From assembly GCA_902560225.1 (NCBI GenBank), contig CACEKT010000001.1:33707-97706 (forward strand): a DNA stretch of 64,000 nucleotides, given 5' to 3'. This document shows positions 13,501 to 23,523 of the stretch, in pieces. Each line of letters begins with the position of its first letter. Position 1 is the first letter of the stretch. Below the pieces are notes generated by a model. The model saw only the letters and a program-made list of their open reading frames with translations. It was not told the DNA's origin and did no database searches. The position numbers and the translations under genes were made by a program. Source of the DNA: an uncultured Pelagibacteraceae bacterium (lineage in GTDB: Bacteria; Pseudomonadota; Alphaproteobacteria; Pelagibacterales; Pelagibacteraceae).

Positions 13501-14608
13501 CGTCTTTACTATTGTTTTTATCATTTAAGATTGTTGTAAGTAAATAAGGACCTTTATTAATTGAGTTCGTAACTGATATTTTTAAAGAATAGATTTTAGC
13601 ATCTAAGATTTGCTGTATTATTGTGTCATTTAATTCGGTACCTATTTTAAATACACCATCTTCTTGCTCATTTACCTTGATATCTCTATGTAAAAATTTT
13701 CCAAATAATGACTCTCGTGAAACTAAAATATCTTTAAGTCCATCATTTGCTAATTTTTTAGCATTAAGAAAATTAATTTTATCCCCTAATTTAATTACTA
13801 CATTTCCAGTTTTTGCGTCTATTACTTCTTCTGAAAAATTTTTTGCTTTATAATTTTCTGGATTAAATTTTGTTTTCCATTTTTCTGTTCTAGAATCGAA
13901 TGTATATTGTTCATGCTCATAAAACTCATCTACCACTTCTTCTTTTGTATATCCTAAAGCTAATAATAAAGTTGAAGAAAAGATTTTCTTTTTTCTATCA
14001 ATTTTAAAATATAAAAAATCCTTGACATCATATTCAAAATCTAACCAAGATCCTCTGTTTGGAATTACTCTACAGTTAAACAAAAGTTTTCCACTAGCGT
14101 GGGTTTTTCCTTTGTCGTGATCAAAAAATACACCTGGACTTCTATGCATTTGATTAACAACAACACGTTGAACACCATTAGTAATAAACGTACCACTATT
14201 TGTCATCATTGGTACTTCACCCATATATACTTCTTGTTCTTTTGCTGACAATATATCTTTAGTATTATTGTCTTGATCAATTTCATAAACGACTAATCTT
14301 AAAGTACATTTGAGAGCTGATGAATAAGTTAATCCTCTAGTTATACATTCTTCAACGTCAAACTTGGGTTTCTCTAATCTATAAGAAACATATTCTAAAG
14401 TGGCTTTATCGTTCAAATCCTCGATTGGAAATATTCCTTTAAAAACTCTATCAAAGCCCTTCGTTAATTCTGAAACATTAGCATTGTAATCTGTTAGCTC
14501 ATTATAGGAATTTTTTTGAACTTCTATTAGATTTGGAATAGACAAACTTTCTTTTAATTTTCCAAAACTTTTTCTAATATTTTTCTTTTCAGTAAAAGAT
14601 AATTGCAT
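10520..14608 (-). CDS. rpoB: DNA-directed RNA polymerase subunit beta
   Basis: ORF 1362 aa, RpoB motifs ([27 protein letters not shown]). Confidence 0.99.
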   Translation of the reverse strand: MQLSFTEKKNIRKSFGKLKESLSIPNLIEVQKNSYNELTDYNANVSELTKGFDRVFKGIFPIEDLNDKATLEYVSYRLEKPKFDVEECITRGLTYSSALKCTLRLVVYEIDQDNNTKDILSAKEQEVYMGEVPMMTNSGTFITNGVQRVVVNQMHRSPGVFFDHDKGKTHASGKLLFNCRVIPNRGSWLDFEYDVKDFLYFKIDRKKKIFSSTLLLALGYTKEEVVDEFYEHEQYTFDSRTEKWKTKFNPENYKAKNFSEEVIDAKTGNVVIKLGDKINFLNAKKLANDGLKDILVSRESLFGKFLHRDIKVNEQEDGVFKIGTELNDTIIQQILDAKIYSLKISVTNSINKGPYLLTTILNDKNNSKDEAITEIYKMLRPGEPPTIEIANQIFNNLFFSSDRYDLSDVGRVKMNSRLNQDCSDKITILRNDDIIAIIHKMLDLRDGKDDVDDIDHLGNRRVRSVGELVENQARIGVYRMERAIKEKMTTLDVESAMPQDLINAKPLTVSLKDFFASSQLSQFMDQTNPLSEITHKRRVSALGPGGLTRERAGFEVRDVHPTHYGRICPIETPEGPNIGLINSLSTYAKINKYGFIESPYKKVKEGIVQEKVEYLSAMEETKFTIAQANTKLDKNGKIIEELVSCRQNLNFLLSKPDTIDYIDVSPKQLVSVAASLIPFLENDDANRALMGSNMMRQAVPLLKPESPLVGTGIESDVALDSGVTIVAKRDGIVDKIDGKRIVIKVTEETDFSKSGVDIYNLQKFKRSNQNTCINQKPLVRVGDKVKLGDIIADGPSTKLGELALGKNVTVAFMPWQGYNFEDSILISERCVTDDVFTSVHIVEYEIMARDTKLGEEDITRDIPNVNEEALKNLDESGIVYIGAEVNAGDILVGKVTPKGDSASGPEEKLLRSIFGEKAIDVTDTSLRMSRGSSGTVVDVRVFNRHGIEKDERSITIERAEIEQVQQDKIVEEEILERSIKQRASQFLTGSSLTKKIKDLAEGSKLDLETIEKLSINDLFKITVSDDNSEATLAKLKDQYNKAKQDIIERFEDKVLKIRSGDDLLPSVMKMVKVFVAIKRRLRPGDKMSGRHGNKGVVSKIVPVEDMPYREDGRPVDIVLNPLGVPSRMNVGQILETHLGWACKEFGEQVKKLVNENHKKIEKTEKISKFLKSVYGEEIYNEKVDKLSKTEFKDLAENLQNGIAISTPVFDGAKEKNVTEMLELADLPGSGQTYLWDGRTGEKFDRPVTVGIIYMLKLHHLVEDKIHARSTGPYSLVTQQPLGGKAQLGGQRFGEMEVWALEAYGASYTLQEILTVKSDDVAGRVKVYETIVKGEENFESGIPESFNVLVKEIKSLALNVELN

Positions 14609-14664
14609 TTATATTTATTAATACTGATTAAAAAAAATCAGCATTTGAATTCTTTCTTATTGTT

Positions 14665-15030
14665 TTATTTAAGTTCTACTTTTGCGCCTGCAGCTTCTAA
14701 TTTAGCTTTAATCTCTTCAGCTTCTTTTTTTGGAACACCTGATTTTACTTCTTTCGGTGCACCCTCTACAAGATCTTTAGCTTCTTTTAAACCTAGTGAA
14801 GTTGCTGCTCTAACTTCTTTGATAACATTAATTTTTTTATCCCCTGCTGCGACTAGCATAATTGTAAAATCATCTTTATCTTCTGCTGGAGCTGCACCAC
14901 CTGCTGCTGCTGGAGCTGCTGCTGCCATTGGAGTTACACCCCATTTTTCTTCTAATTGTTTTGAAAGTTCAGCTGCCTCAGCAACAGTTAAACTTGAAAG
15001 GTCTTCAATAATTTTGTTTAGGTCAGGCAT
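14665..15030 (-). CDS. rplL: 50S ribosomal protein L7/L12
   Basis: ORF 121 aa, Ala-rich hinge and [17 protein letters not shown]. Confidence 0.98.
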   Translation of the reverse strand: MPDLNKIIEDLSSLTVAEAAELSKQLEEKWGVTPMAAAAPAAAGGAAPAEDKDDFTIMLVAAGDKKINVIKEVRAATSLGLKEAKDLVEGAPKEVKSGVPKKEAEEIKAKLEAAGAKVELK

Positions 15031-15035
15031 ATTTA

Positions 15036-15557
15036 TTACTCTTTGGGTTGTGTTTCAGAATTTTCTGCGGTCAAACTACTCATTTTTTCTGAGTATGCAA
15101 GCAAAATACTTACTAATTTAGATGCTGGGGCATTCAAAATACCAACAATATTAGCTCTCGCTTCATCTAATGTTGGTAAACTTGCTACATTTTGGACACC
15201 GGCTTGATCTAAAACCTCATTATCCATAATTCCACCAATTAATTTTAGATTTTCGTTATCTTTAGCAAACTTTGAGAGAATCCTTGCTGACATAATAGCG
15301 TCTTCTCCAAATGCAACTGCTGTTGGACCAGTAAATAAATTTGATAGATCTTTACACTTTGTTTTTTCTAGAGCTAATTTTGTAATTCTATTTTTTGTTA
15401 TTTTAAAAACAATACCATGTTCTCTCATTTTAGCTCTCAGTTCATCAAGTTGGACCATTGTTAATCCCTGATAATGAGTAACCATAATTGCTTTGCTGTT
15501 TTCAAATTGTGAAGACATTTCTGCTATGTAATTTTTTTTTTGCTCTTTGTTCATCAT
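15036..15557 (-). CDS. rplJ: 50S ribosomal protein L10
   Basis: ORF 173 aa, L10-like, adjacent to rplL. Confidence 0.95.
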   Translation of the reverse strand: MMNKEQKKNYIAEMSSQFENSKAIMVTHYQGLTMVQLDELRAKMREHGIVFKITKNRITKLALEKTKCKDLSNLFTGPTAVAFGEDAIMSARILSKFAKDNENLKLIGGIMDNEVLDQAGVQNVASLPTLDEARANIVGILNAPASKLVSILLAYSEKMSSLTAENSETQPKE

Positions 15558-15559
15558 AA

Positions 15560-16249
15560 CTAAATCGACTTCCCTAATTTAACCTTGTAAGATACTCCCA
15601 TAGAAGAGGTTGCAAATGTATTTTTTATTAAATCACCTTTTAATGTATTATTAGATTTTTCTTTTTCTAGAGCATCTAATATTGCATGATAATTTTTTAA
15701 TAGCTGGTCATCATGAAATGACTTCTTTCCAATACTTACACCGATATTTCCATCTTTGTCATTTCTTATTTCTACTTGTCCAGATTTAGCATTTGTTACT
15801 GCCTCTTTAATATTCTCTGAAACTGAACCAAGTTTTGGGTTAGGCATTAATCCCTTTGGTCCCAACACTTTTCCTAATTTAGAAAGTTTAATCATCATAC
15901 CAGGTGTACAAATTAATTTTTCAAAATTAATTTCACCACCTTTTATTTTTTCTACAAATTCATCACTACCTACAATATCTGCTCCAGCATCTTTTGCATC
16001 TTGAGTTTTGTTCTCTTCACATACAACAGCAACTTTCACATTCTTACCTGTTCCTCCGGGTAAGTTAACTACTGTTCTAATGTTTACCTCACTTTTTTTT
16101 TGCTTGTTATTTATTTGAAAACTCAAATCTACTGACTCATCAAATTTAGTTGTACAATTTTTTTTGATGATTGGTAATAATTTTTCTATAATTTCTGGAC
16201 TCAAATCTTTTGTTTTTTCAGGTAATTTTTTATATCTCTTTGATGTCAT
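15560..16249 (-). CDS. rplA: 50S ribosomal protein L1
   Basis: ORF 229 aa, GKVLGPKGLMPNPKLG. Confidence 0.98.
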   Translation of the reverse strand: MTSKRYKKLPEKTKDLSPEIIEKLLPIIKKNCTTKFDESVDLSFQINNKQKKSEVNIRTVVNLPGGTGKNVKVAVVCEENKTQDAKDAGADIVGSDEFVEKIKGGEINFEKLICTPGMMIKLSKLGKVLGPKGLMPNPKLGSVSENIKEAVTNAKSGQVEIRNDKDGNIGVSIGKKSFHDDQLLKNYHAILDALEKEKSNNTLKGDLIKNTFATSSMGVSYKVKLGKSI

Positions 16250-16674
16250 TATTCTTTTACCTCAATACCCATTGATCTTGCTGATCCACCAATTATTTTA
16301 ATTGCTTCCTCTAAATCATGTGCATTTAAATCGTTCATTTTTTGTTTAGCTATCTCTTCAAGTTGTTTTTTTGAAATTGACGCAACAATATTTCTTCCAG
16401 GTTCTTTTGAGCCACCTTTTAATTTTACAGCTTCCTTAATAAAGAAAGAGGCTGGTGGTGATTTTATTTTAAAATCAAATTTTTTATCTTTATAAACTGT
16501 AATCTCAACTGGAACTGGTTTGCCAGCCATTGATTTTGTTTTATCGTTAAAAGCTTTACAGAATTCCATTATATTAACACCACGTTGACCTAATGCAGGT
16601 CCCACGGGAGGTGCTGGGTTTGCTTGACCACCTTTAATTTGTAATTTTATAAATCCACTTATTTCTTTTGCCAT
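16249..16674 (-). CDS. rplK: 50S ribosomal protein L11
   Basis: ORF 141 aa, [29 protein letters not shown]. Confidence 0.99.
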   Translation of the reverse strand: MAKEISGFIKLQIKGGQANPAPPVGPALGQRGVNIMEFCKAFNDKTKSMAGKPVPVEITVYKDKKFDFKIKSPPASFFIKEAVKLKGGSKEPGRNIVASISKKQLEEIAKQKMNDLNAHDLEEAIKIIGGSARSMGIEVKE

Positions 16675-17204
16675 TAACTTACTTTCTCTACTTGATTATA
16701 TTCTAAATCAACTGGTGTTGGACGTCCAAATATAGAAACTGAGACCTTAAGTCTAGATTTTTCTTCATCAATATCTTCAACCATTCCACTAAATGAGGCA
16801 AAAGGACCATCAACAACTTGAACTTTTTCACCAACGCTGTACTCTATACCAGATTTTGGCTGAGCTACACCATCTTTTATTTGACCTAAAATCTTTTCTA
16901 TTTCCTTATCTGATACTGGAACTGGAATTCCTTTTGAGCCAAGAAAACCGCTTACTCTTTTTATGTTTTTAATCATGTGATATATACTGTTATCCATCTC
17001 ACTTTTTATCAATACATAACCAGGAAAATATTTTTTTTTTCTTTGTACTCTTTTACCTCTCTTGACTTCAGTTACATCATGAGTTGGTACTATGATTTCT
17101 TCAAATTTTTCACCAATTTTTGCCTTATCTGCTTCTTCTTTAATTAAGCCAGCTACCTTATTTTCAAAACTTGAATGAGATTGAACTATGTACCAATTTT
17201 TCAT
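16674..17204 (-). CDS. nusG: Transcription antitermination factor NusG
   Basis: [18 protein letters not shown] start at residue 46 of the listed 221-aa ORF; the longer N-terminus overlaps secE out of frame. Confidence 0.95.
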   Translation of the reverse strand: MKNWYIVQSHSSFENKVAGLIKEEADKAKIGEKFEEIIVPTHDVTEVKRGKRVQRKKKYFPGYVLIKSEMDNSIYHMIKNIKRVSGFLGSKGIPVPVSDKEIEKILGQIKDGVAQPKSGIEYSVGEKVQVVDGPFASFSGMVEDIDEEKSRLKVSVSIFGRPTPVDLEYNQVEKVS

Positions 17205-17395
17205 TAGATGCTCACTTTTAGTAGTAGTTCTAAAAGAAACTTTAAGAATTGATCCAAAAGAAGAAAAAATAATGACATTACAACCGCCATAGCAAAAACC
17301 ATTAAAGCTCCTTGTAATGTTTCCTTCCATGTTGGCCAAGTAACTTTAAAGGCCTCCTGTTTTACTTCTTGAATAAATTTTATCGGGTTTTTCAT
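17204..17395 (-). CDS. secE: Preprotein translocase subunit SecE
   Basis: ORF 63 aa, FIQEVKQEAFKVTWPTWKET, directly before nusG. Confidence 0.95.
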   Translation of the reverse strand: MKNPIKFIQEVKQEAFKVTWPTWKETLQGALMVFAMAVVMSLFFLLLDQFLKFLLELLLKVSI

Positions 17396-17412
17396 AATAT
17401 TTAAGCTCTAAT

Positions 17413-17488
17413 TGGCAGGAGCGGAGGGACTCGAACCCTCAGCCTCCGGTTTTGGAGACCGGCGCTCTACCAATTGAGCTACACTCCT
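17413..17488 (-). tRNA. tRNA-Trp (anticodon CCA)
   Basis: Cloverleaf; anticodon loop CTCCAAA; acceptor AGGAGTG/CGCTCCT; encoded CCA. Confidence 0.97.
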
Positions 17489-17498
17489 ATTTATAGAG

Positions 17499-18689
17499 TT
17501 ACTCTATAATTTTTGTTACTACTCCAGCTCCAACAGTTCTTCCACCTTCACGAATAGCAAAATTTAACTTTTCAGCCATAGCGATTGGTGTAATTAATTT
17601 CACAGTGAATTTAGCATCATCACCTGGCATCACCATTTCAGTACCTGCCGGTAATTCTACTTCACCAGTTACATCTGTTGTTCTAAAATAAAACTGAGGT
17701 CTGTATTTAGTAAAGAAAGGAGTATGTCTTCCGCCTTCATCTTTTTTAAGTACATACGCTTGAGCTTCAAATTTAGTATGAGGAGTAATTGAACCAGGCT
17801 TACAAAGAACTTGACCTCTTTCAATATCGGTTCTCTCAATACCTCTCAATAAAATTCCTACGTTATCTCCAGCTTCTCCTGAATCTAAAAGTTTTCTGAA
17901 CATTTCTACTCCAGTACAAACTGATTTTTTAGTCTCTCTAATTCCAACTATTTCAACTTCTTCACCAGTTTTAATCATTCCAGATTCAACTCTTCCAGTT
18001 GCAACTGTTCCTCTTCCTGAAATTGAGAAAACATCCTCAACTGGCATTAAGAAAGGTTTGTCAATTTCTCTAGCAGGCTGTGGTATATGCTCATCAACAG
18101 CTTTCATTAATTCTAAAATTGTATTTTTTCCAATTTCATCGTCTCTTCCTTCAACAGCAGCTAAGGCAGATCCTTTAACTATTGGTGTTTTATCACCTGG
18201 ATATTTATAAGAAGTTAAAAGTTCTCTAATTTCTTCTTCAACAAGTTCAATCATTTCTTTATCATCAACTTGGTCTACTTTGTTTAAGTAAACAACAATT
18301 GCAGGAATTCCAACTTGTCTTCCAAGAAGAATATGTTCTCTAGTTTGAGGCATTGGACCATCAGCTGCATTTACAACTAAAATAGCTCCATCCATTTGTG
18401 CAGCACCAGTGATCATATTTTTTACATAGTCCGCGTGACCAGGACAATCAACATGAGCATAATGTCGTTTTTCAGTTTCATATTCAACGTGAGCAGTTGA
18501 AATTGTAATTCCTCTCTCTTTTTCTTCAGGAGCTTTATCAATTTGATCATAAGCAACTGCTGTTGCTCCACCTGCTGCTGCTAATACATTTGTTATAGCT
18601 GCAGTAAGAGTTGTTTTACCATGGTCAACATGACCGATAGTACCAATATTACAATGGGGTTTATTTCTTACAAATTTTTCTTTTGACAT
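17499..18689 (-). CDS. tuf: Elongation factor Tu
   Basis: ORF 396 aa, [22 protein letters not shown]. Confidence 0.99.
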   Translation of the reverse strand: MSKEKFVRNKPHCNIGTIGHVDHGKTTLTAAITNVLAAAGGATAVAYDQIDKAPEEKERGITISTAHVEYETEKRHYAHVDCPGHADYVKNMITGAAQMDGAILVVNAADGPMPQTREHILLGRQVGIPAIVVYLNKVDQVDDKEMIELVEEEIRELLTSYKYPGDKTPIVKGSALAAVEGRDDEIGKNTILELMKAVDEHIPQPAREIDKPFLMPVEDVFSISGRGTVATGRVESGMIKTGEEVEIVGIRETKKSVCTGVEMFRKLLDSGEAGDNVGILLRGIERTDIERGQVLCKPGSITPHTKFEAQAYVLKKDEGGRHTPFFTKYRPQFYFRTTDVTGEVELPAGTEMVMPGDDAKFTVKLITPIAMAEKLNFAIREGGRTVGAGVVTKIIE

Positions 18690-18733
18690 TAATTTTTACC
18701 TCAGTTTTTGTTTTCATTAATAATTTTTTTTCT

Positions 18734-18807
18734 TGGAGCGGGTAAAGGGAATCGAACCCTTACATCCAGCTTGGAAGGCTAGCGTTCTACCATTGAACTA
18801 CACCCGC
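18734..18807 (-). tRNA. tRNA-Gly (anticodon TCC)
   Basis: Cloverleaf; acceptor GCGGGTG/TACCCGC; encoded CCA. Confidence 0.96.
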
Positions 18808-18853
18808 ACAACCCCAAGAATAACACTCCAGCGTTAATTAAAATTTTATTGAA

Positions 18854-18939
18854 TGGTGGAGGGGGAAAGATTCGAACTTTCGAAGACCGAAGTCAACGGG
18901 TTTACAGCCCGCCCCATTTGACCGCTCTGGAACCCCTCC
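18854..18939 (-). tRNA. tRNA-Tyr (anticodon GTA)
   Basis: Class II tRNA with long variable arm; GTA anticodon; encoded CCA. Confidence 0.96.
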
Positions 18940-19069
18940 TTATTGGGGAAGTGTCCCCTGTTCAATAAAGCTTCAAACAACATGCGTTTTATATATTTTA
19001 TTTGTGCAATTGCAACACGAGATTTAATAAGAAAATAACAAAAAAAACGTGTAAAACACAATAAAAATT

Positions 19070-19813
19070 ATGAATAAATCACCTTTTTTTATAGTTGGAC
19101 AACACGCCGTTATAGAAGCTTTAAGAAACCCTAATAGAAAGGTTTTAAGAGTTTTTTTAACAGAGGAGTCTAAAAAAAATATACATAGAAAAAACCCTAA
19201 AAAAAATATTTTAGAAGACGTTAAGGTCTATTTTAAATCTAAAAAAGAGCTAGATAAATATACAAGTAAAGATCAATTAATGCACTCTGGATATGTTGCA
19301 GAAATTGAACATCTTGAACAACCAGACTTAAAAAAATTTATTAAAGAAAAAAAAAATTGTACTTTTATTTGTTTGGACGAGGTTACAGATCCAAGAAATA
19401 TAGGTTCATTAATTAGAAGTGCAGCATCATTTAATATAGATGGTTTAATTATCAAAGAAAGACATTTTCCAAAAGAGAGTAAATTAATGTATAAATCTGC
19501 TAGTGGATGTTTAGAGCATTTAAATATTTTTCAAGTATCAAATATAAATTCAACACTTAAAAATCTAAGGGAAAAAAACTTTTGGGTTTATGGGTTTGAT
19601 TCAAAAGGAGAAAAAGATTTTACAGATATAAAATGGGAAGGTAAAAATGTACTTCTCTTTGGTTCAGAGGGTTTTGGTATGAGGGAGCATACTGGAAAAT
19701 ATGCAGATTTTTTTGTTAAAATTGATATTAACAAAAATATAGAAAGTCTTAATATATCAAATAGTGTAGCAATAGCACTTCATCACTTAAGTTATTTAAA
19801 AAAAAAGAGTTGA
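19070..19813 (+). CDS. rlmB: 23S rRNA (guanosine-2'-O-)-methyltransferase, TrmH/SpoU family
   Basis: ORF 247 aa with CLDEVTDPRNIGSLIRSAASF and LLFGSEGFGMR. Confidence 0.9.
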   Translation: MNKSPFFIVGQHAVIEALRNPNRKVLRVFLTEESKKNIHRKNPKKNILEDVKVYFKSKKELDKYTSKDQLMHSGYVAEIEHLEQPDLKKFIKEKKNCTFICLDEVTDPRNIGSLIRSAASFNIDGLIIKERHFPKESKLMYKSASGCLEHLNIFQVSNINSTLKNLREKNFWVYGFDSKGEKDFTDIKWEGKNVLLFGSEGFGMREHTGKYADFFVKIDINKNIESLNISNSVAIALHHLSYLKKKS

Positions 19814-19846
19814 TTATTTTATAAATAATTAATATTTATTGCGCAT

Positions 19847-19922
19847 GCCCTTGTAGCTCAGTTGGTAGAGCAATTGATTTGTAATCAATAGGTCCGCGGT
19901 TCGAATCCGTGCGGGGGCACCA
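19847..19922 (+). tRNA. tRNA-Thr (anticodon TGT)
   Basis: GCCCTTG...TTTGTAA loop...GGTTCGAATCC...CACCA; full cloverleaf, encoded CCA. Confidence 0.96.
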
Positions 19923-20013
19923 TCACTCAATAAAATCAACACTTATTATTTTTACAAAATTAAAGTTTAACTAAATTCTGATTTTGAGTGCATCGAGATT
20001 GTGTCGTAATTAA

Positions 20014-20595
20014 TTATAATTTTTTATCATTTAGCTTAGTCATAGCTTTTCCAGGGGAAAAAGTATAATCATTGTCATCCATTAATTTTCCATTTCCATC
20101 ATAAAGTTTCCAATTAAATTTTACTTTATCTTTCTGCTTCTTTCCTAATTTTAAAATAGTCAATTCTATTTTTCTTGGCTTACCACCAGAAGCACCTTTA
20201 AATGATCTGGTCTCACCTTTTTTCCAAACTCCTAAAGGAAATTTACATCCATTTTTTATTACTCTTCCTCCACGTCTACTATCCCAAACTCTACCAATAC
20301 ACTGTCCATCATTAGTGACTGAAAATAACTGTGTTTTTAATCCGCTTTGACCTTTTCTTGTTCTTTTATAAACTTTTATTGTTTCTCCAGTTTGAGGATT
20401 TTTCCAATCCTCAGGTCCAACTATTTTTTTTCTTTTCTTTTCACCAAATATCAAATTAGCATTTGTAAATTTAATTTCTGTATCTTCTCTTATTTCACCG
20501 CCAGTGAAGAGCTCTAAAGGAATAAATCTCTCATCAGCTGATACTGGAATAATCCACAAAAAACCAAGAACCACGATCCCTAAAAGTTTTTTCAT
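20014..20595 (-). CDS. Hypothetical secreted protein (signal peptide)
   Basis: ORF 193 aa, N-term MKKLLGIVVLGFLWIIPVSADE; no family recognised. Confidence 0.75.
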   Translation of the reverse strand: MKKLLGIVVLGFLWIIPVSADERFIPLELFTGGEIREDTEIKFTNANLIFGEKKRKKIVGPEDWKNPQTGETIKVYKRTRKGQSGLKTQLFSVTNDGQCIGRVWDSRRGGRVIKNGCKFPLGVWKKGETRSFKGASGGKPRKIELTILKLGKKQKDKVKFNWKLYDGNGKLMDDNDYTFSPGKAMTKLNDKKL

Positions 20596-21377
20596 TGTTT
20601 AAATTTTGCCTCTACATCTCCAAATTCTGATGAAGAAACTTTAATTAATATATTATTATTTATAGGAACTGGAAAACCGTACGCCCCAGTTAAAATTAAA
20701 TCATCTTTTTTTAAAATAACATTTATCTTGGCTTGTTCTTTAGCTAACCATTCAACTTCAGACAACATATCCAATGGCCATTTTTTATCTGTCCACGTAT
20801 CTATTATTTTATTATCATAAATTAGTTTTAGATCTGTTATTTTTTGATCTTTTGAAAATTCATTTTTTGGTCCCAAAATAACGCCAGCGTGTAATGCATT
20901 ATTTGCTAATAGTTCTGCGCCATAAGGTTCTTCTCCGTTAAAAACTAAATTATGAATTTCTATTAAAGGATAAATTGAATCGATTGAGTTGAGTATATAA
21001 TCGAAAGAAACAAGTTTTGGATCTATGTCACGATTCAACTTAACACCAAACTCTGCTTCCATAGCAGGATTAGAATAATCTTTTTTATTTAGCTCCACCC
21101 CACTTTTGTATAATTCACTTTTCCAAAGTGTTCCCCAAGCAGGCTGAGTGAAACCCATTTTTTTTTGGGTATCTTTAGAAACACAACCAATCTTATAGCC
21201 CATAACTTCTTCACCTCTATCAATTCTTAATTTTGAGATTTTTGACTGGATAAGTAGCGCATCATTATTGCTTATTTTTATTTTTGTTTTAAAAATTGAG
21301 CTTGGATTATTGCTATCATAATCATTTAAAATAGTATTTGCGTATTCATTTAATTCCTTTTGATTTAATTTAATCAT
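20592..21377 (-). CDS. 2-keto-4-pentenoate hydratase-like (fumarylacetoacetase-superfamily)
   Basis: ORF 261 aa, GYKIGCVS...QPAWGTLW...MEAEFGVKL...LHAGVILGP. Confidence 0.8.
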   Translation of the reverse strand: MIKLNQKELNEYANTILNDYDSNNPSSIFKTKIKISNNDALLIQSKISKLRIDRGEEVMGYKIGCVSKDTQKKMGFTQPAWGTLWKSELYKSGVELNKKDYSNPAMEAEFGVKLNRDIDPKLVSFDYILNSIDSIYPLIEIHNLVFNGEEPYGAELLANNALHAGVILGPKNEFSKDQKITDLKLIYDNKIIDTWTDKKWPLDMLSEVEWLAKEQAKINVILKKDDLILTGAYGFPVPINNNILIKVSSSEFGDVEAKFKQ

Positions 21378-21472
21378 CGATAAACTTTTATCACTGTGCC
21401 TATAGTGTGTACAGAATTGAAATAACTTTCAATTAACGTTGATAGTATTTATCTTTTTGAATTTAGACTCTC

Positions 21473-21519
21473 GATTTGCAATCAATGGGTCCGCGGTTCG
21501 AATCTGTGCGGGGGCACCA
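21473..21519 (+). pseudogene. tRNA-Thr 3'-part remnant (candidate att-like repeat)
   Basis: GATTTGCAATCAATGGGTCCGCGGTTCGAATCTGTGCGGGGGCACCATC (21473-21521) matches 46/49 of 19876-19924; no 5' half. Confidence 0.9.
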
Positions 21520-21533
21520 TCTTTAAATAGAAA

Positions 21534-22262
21534 TTAAATTATTTGAATCGCACATGCGGTTCCTTCATCAGCAAAAGCTAAATATCTATACTCATTTTCA
21601 TTAAATACTTCTGTTAAAGCCTTATATTCACCGACATCCCATCCAGGATAATTATAAAGTTCATCAAATACTATTATACAATTTTTTTTTAGATATGGCT
21701 TTATTTTTTCAAGTACGAATTTGGATGAGGCATATGTATCAAGGTCCATATGTAAAAAATTAATTTCTGGTTTTTTTTCTATTAGAAAATTTTCAACTGT
21801 ATCTTGAACCCAACCTTTAATAAGAGTTACATTTTTGTTAGTCTTTGGCATTACACTTTTTCTATCAAAGCTTCCTTTTTGCAAATTTAATGTACCATGC
21901 CAGTCTTCTTTTAAACCCTCAAAAGAATCAAAACCATAAATTTCTTTGACATAATTTGAAAAAAAATTAATTGACTCGCCATGGTGCACACCGAATTCAA
22001 GAGAGTATTTTTTACAATCTTTGTCATTTACTAATGCTTCTTTAATTGCATAAGCCCTAAGTAGTCTAGTGGTACTAATAAATATTGAGCTTTTAAAATA
22101 TTTTTTAAAGTGTTCATATGATCGTAAAAGCTGTTCTTCTTTGAACATCGAATATGGGGTTATTTTTTCAACAGATTTTCTTGGTAATGGAATTAAATTA
22201 TGTCTAATACTTATCAAATATTGTTTAAATATATTTAAGATTTTTTTTATTTTGTTTTTCAT
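21534..22262 (-). CDS. Class I SAM-dependent methyltransferase (TylF/macrocin O-methyltransferase-like)
   Basis: ORF 242 aa, EFGVHHGESINFF...IYGFDSFEGL...LHMDLDTYASS. Confidence 0.75.
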   Translation of the reverse strand: MKNKIKKILNIFKQYLISIRHNLIPLPRKSVEKITPYSMFKEEQLLRSYEHFKKYFKSSIFISTTRLLRAYAIKEALVNDKDCKKYSLEFGVHHGESINFFSNYVKEIYGFDSFEGLKEDWHGTLNLQKGSFDRKSVMPKTNKNVTLIKGWVQDTVENFLIEKKPEINFLHMDLDTYASSKFVLEKIKPYLKKNCIIVFDELYNYPGWDVGEYKALTEVFNENEYRYLAFADEGTACAIQII

Positions 22263-22268
22263 TTTATT

Positions 22269-22829
22269 TTATACTGATTGACCTTTAATTAGCTTTTTAA
22301 GACGGGGTATCATAATTTTTGGTGATTGCATAGATGGATAAATTTTTTGGACTTCTATATAACTACTAATGGCTTTCTCATAATTCTTTAATTCAATCTG
22401 AACTAAACCTTGTCCGGATAAAGCTCCAAAGTGTCTTTTTTCTAGCTTAAGCACTTCATCGATATCTTTTTGTGACTGTTCATATCTGCCCAATAAATAA
22501 AGTACTGTTGCTCTTTTATTCCATGCTTCAGACCAATTAGGATCAGTTAAAATAATTTGCGAAAATATTTCATAAGCTTTATTTAATTCTTTACCGCTCA
22601 TCAAAAAAGAACCTTGAGCTAATAATTTTGTTAAATTTAATCCTTTATCATTATTAGATGGATGAGTTGACCAAATTTTCCATATTTTATTTTCTATTTT
22701 TACAGCGCTAGAGGCCTCACTATTTTTAAGCTGTTTAAAAAGACTGTTTAACTTGTTCTCTCTTTCATTAGCATTAACATTACTTAAAAATAATAAAAGA
22801 ATAGCGATAGTTCCTAAAAGTTTTTTCAT
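22269..22829 (-). CDS. TPR-repeat periplasmic/secreted protein
   Basis: ORF 186 aa, signal peptide MKKLLGTIAILLLFLSNVNA and TPR-like repeats. Confidence 0.75.
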   Translation of the reverse strand: MKKLLGTIAILLLFLSNVNANERENKLNSLFKQLKNSEASSAVKIENKIWKIWSTHPSNNDKGLNLTKLLAQGSFLMSGKELNKAYEIFSQIILTDPNWSEAWNKRATVLYLLGRYEQSQKDIDEVLKLEKRHFGALSGQGLVQIELKNYEKAISSYIEVQKIYPSMQSPKIMIPRLKKLIKGQSV

Positions 22830-22832
22830 TAA

Positions 22833-23519
22833 TTAAGTTTTTTTAACACCTGTTGGATGAGCAACCCCATCAATAATCAGCTTAGGTTCAATACTTACAT
22901 CTACAAGTTTGGGACGTGCATCAAGATAAGATTTAACAGTTTGAATAGACATAATATCTTGAAGAAATTTTTCTAATCTAGGGAACTTATTTAATAATGT
23001 CAGGTCAAGTAGCTTTGATAGATCTAAGTGATGAAATACTGTAAAATCACACGCATGTGGTGTGTCATCTATAAAAAATTTTGCATCATTATCTTTTAAT
23101 GCTCTGTCAAGATCTTCAAATCTAGAAGTTAAAAAAGGTATCATATCCTCACGTTTTTTTTTAAAACGATCCCCTACTGCAAAATTTATTGTTGGATTAA
23201 GAGGTAAAAATAATTCTTGAGCACTTAGCATAACTGCATTCGCTTTAGCATTTAATATTGGGTCAGTAATGTTAGTCCCCGTAATATTTTCAATAAATGT
23301 TAGTATTGAAATACTCTGACAAATTTCATGTTTTTTATCTACTACCAACATAGGTAATTGTCTAAATGGAACTAATGGTTTAGCTTCAGACCAGTCCTTG
23401 TCATAATAATCCCATGACATTATGTAATCATAATCCAATTCTGTATAATGCATTAAAAGTCTTGGGGCTTCTGCTAAAGCTCTCATTTTAAAGTAAATTA
23501 ATTCTAATTTATGTTTCAT
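22833..23519 (-). CDS. Glutathione S-transferase family protein
   Basis: ORF 228 aa, LIYFKMRALAEAPRLLMHYTELDY...RQLPMLVVDKKHEICQSISILTFI. Confidence 0.85.
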   Translation of the reverse strand: MKHKLELIYFKMRALAEAPRLLMHYTELDYDYIMSWDYYDKDWSEAKPLVPFRQLPMLVVDKKHEICQSISILTFIENITGTNITDPILNAKANAVMLSAQELFLPLNPTINFAVGDRFKKKREDMIPFLTSRFEDLDRALKDNDAKFFIDDTPHACDFTVFHHLDLSKLLDLTLLNKFPRLEKFLQDIMSIQTVKSYLDARPKLVDVSIEPKLIIDGVAHPTGVKKT

Positions 23520-23523
23520 GTAA

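Noticed and set aside
6443-13853. Antisense plus-strand ORFs of 60-110 aa within rpoC/rpoB
   Set aside because: Shadow ORFs opposite strongly conserved coding sequence; no family signal.
14603-15121. 172-aa plus-strand ORF opposite rplL
   Set aside because: Antisense of the Ala-rich L7/L12 gene; composition artefact.
17205-17339. 45-residue N-terminal extension of the NusG ORF in the track
   Set aside because: It overlaps secE out of frame; NusG proper starts at MKNWYIVQ (17204).
18846-19061. 71-aa ORF on minus strand
   Set aside because: Runs through tRNA-Tyr; spurious.
20577-22829. Shared CCTAAAAGTTTTTTCAT at the start of two secreted-protein genes (20014-20595 and 22269-22829)
   Set aside because: Explained by the same MKKLLG signal-peptide codons in an AT-rich genome; not treated as a mobile repeat.
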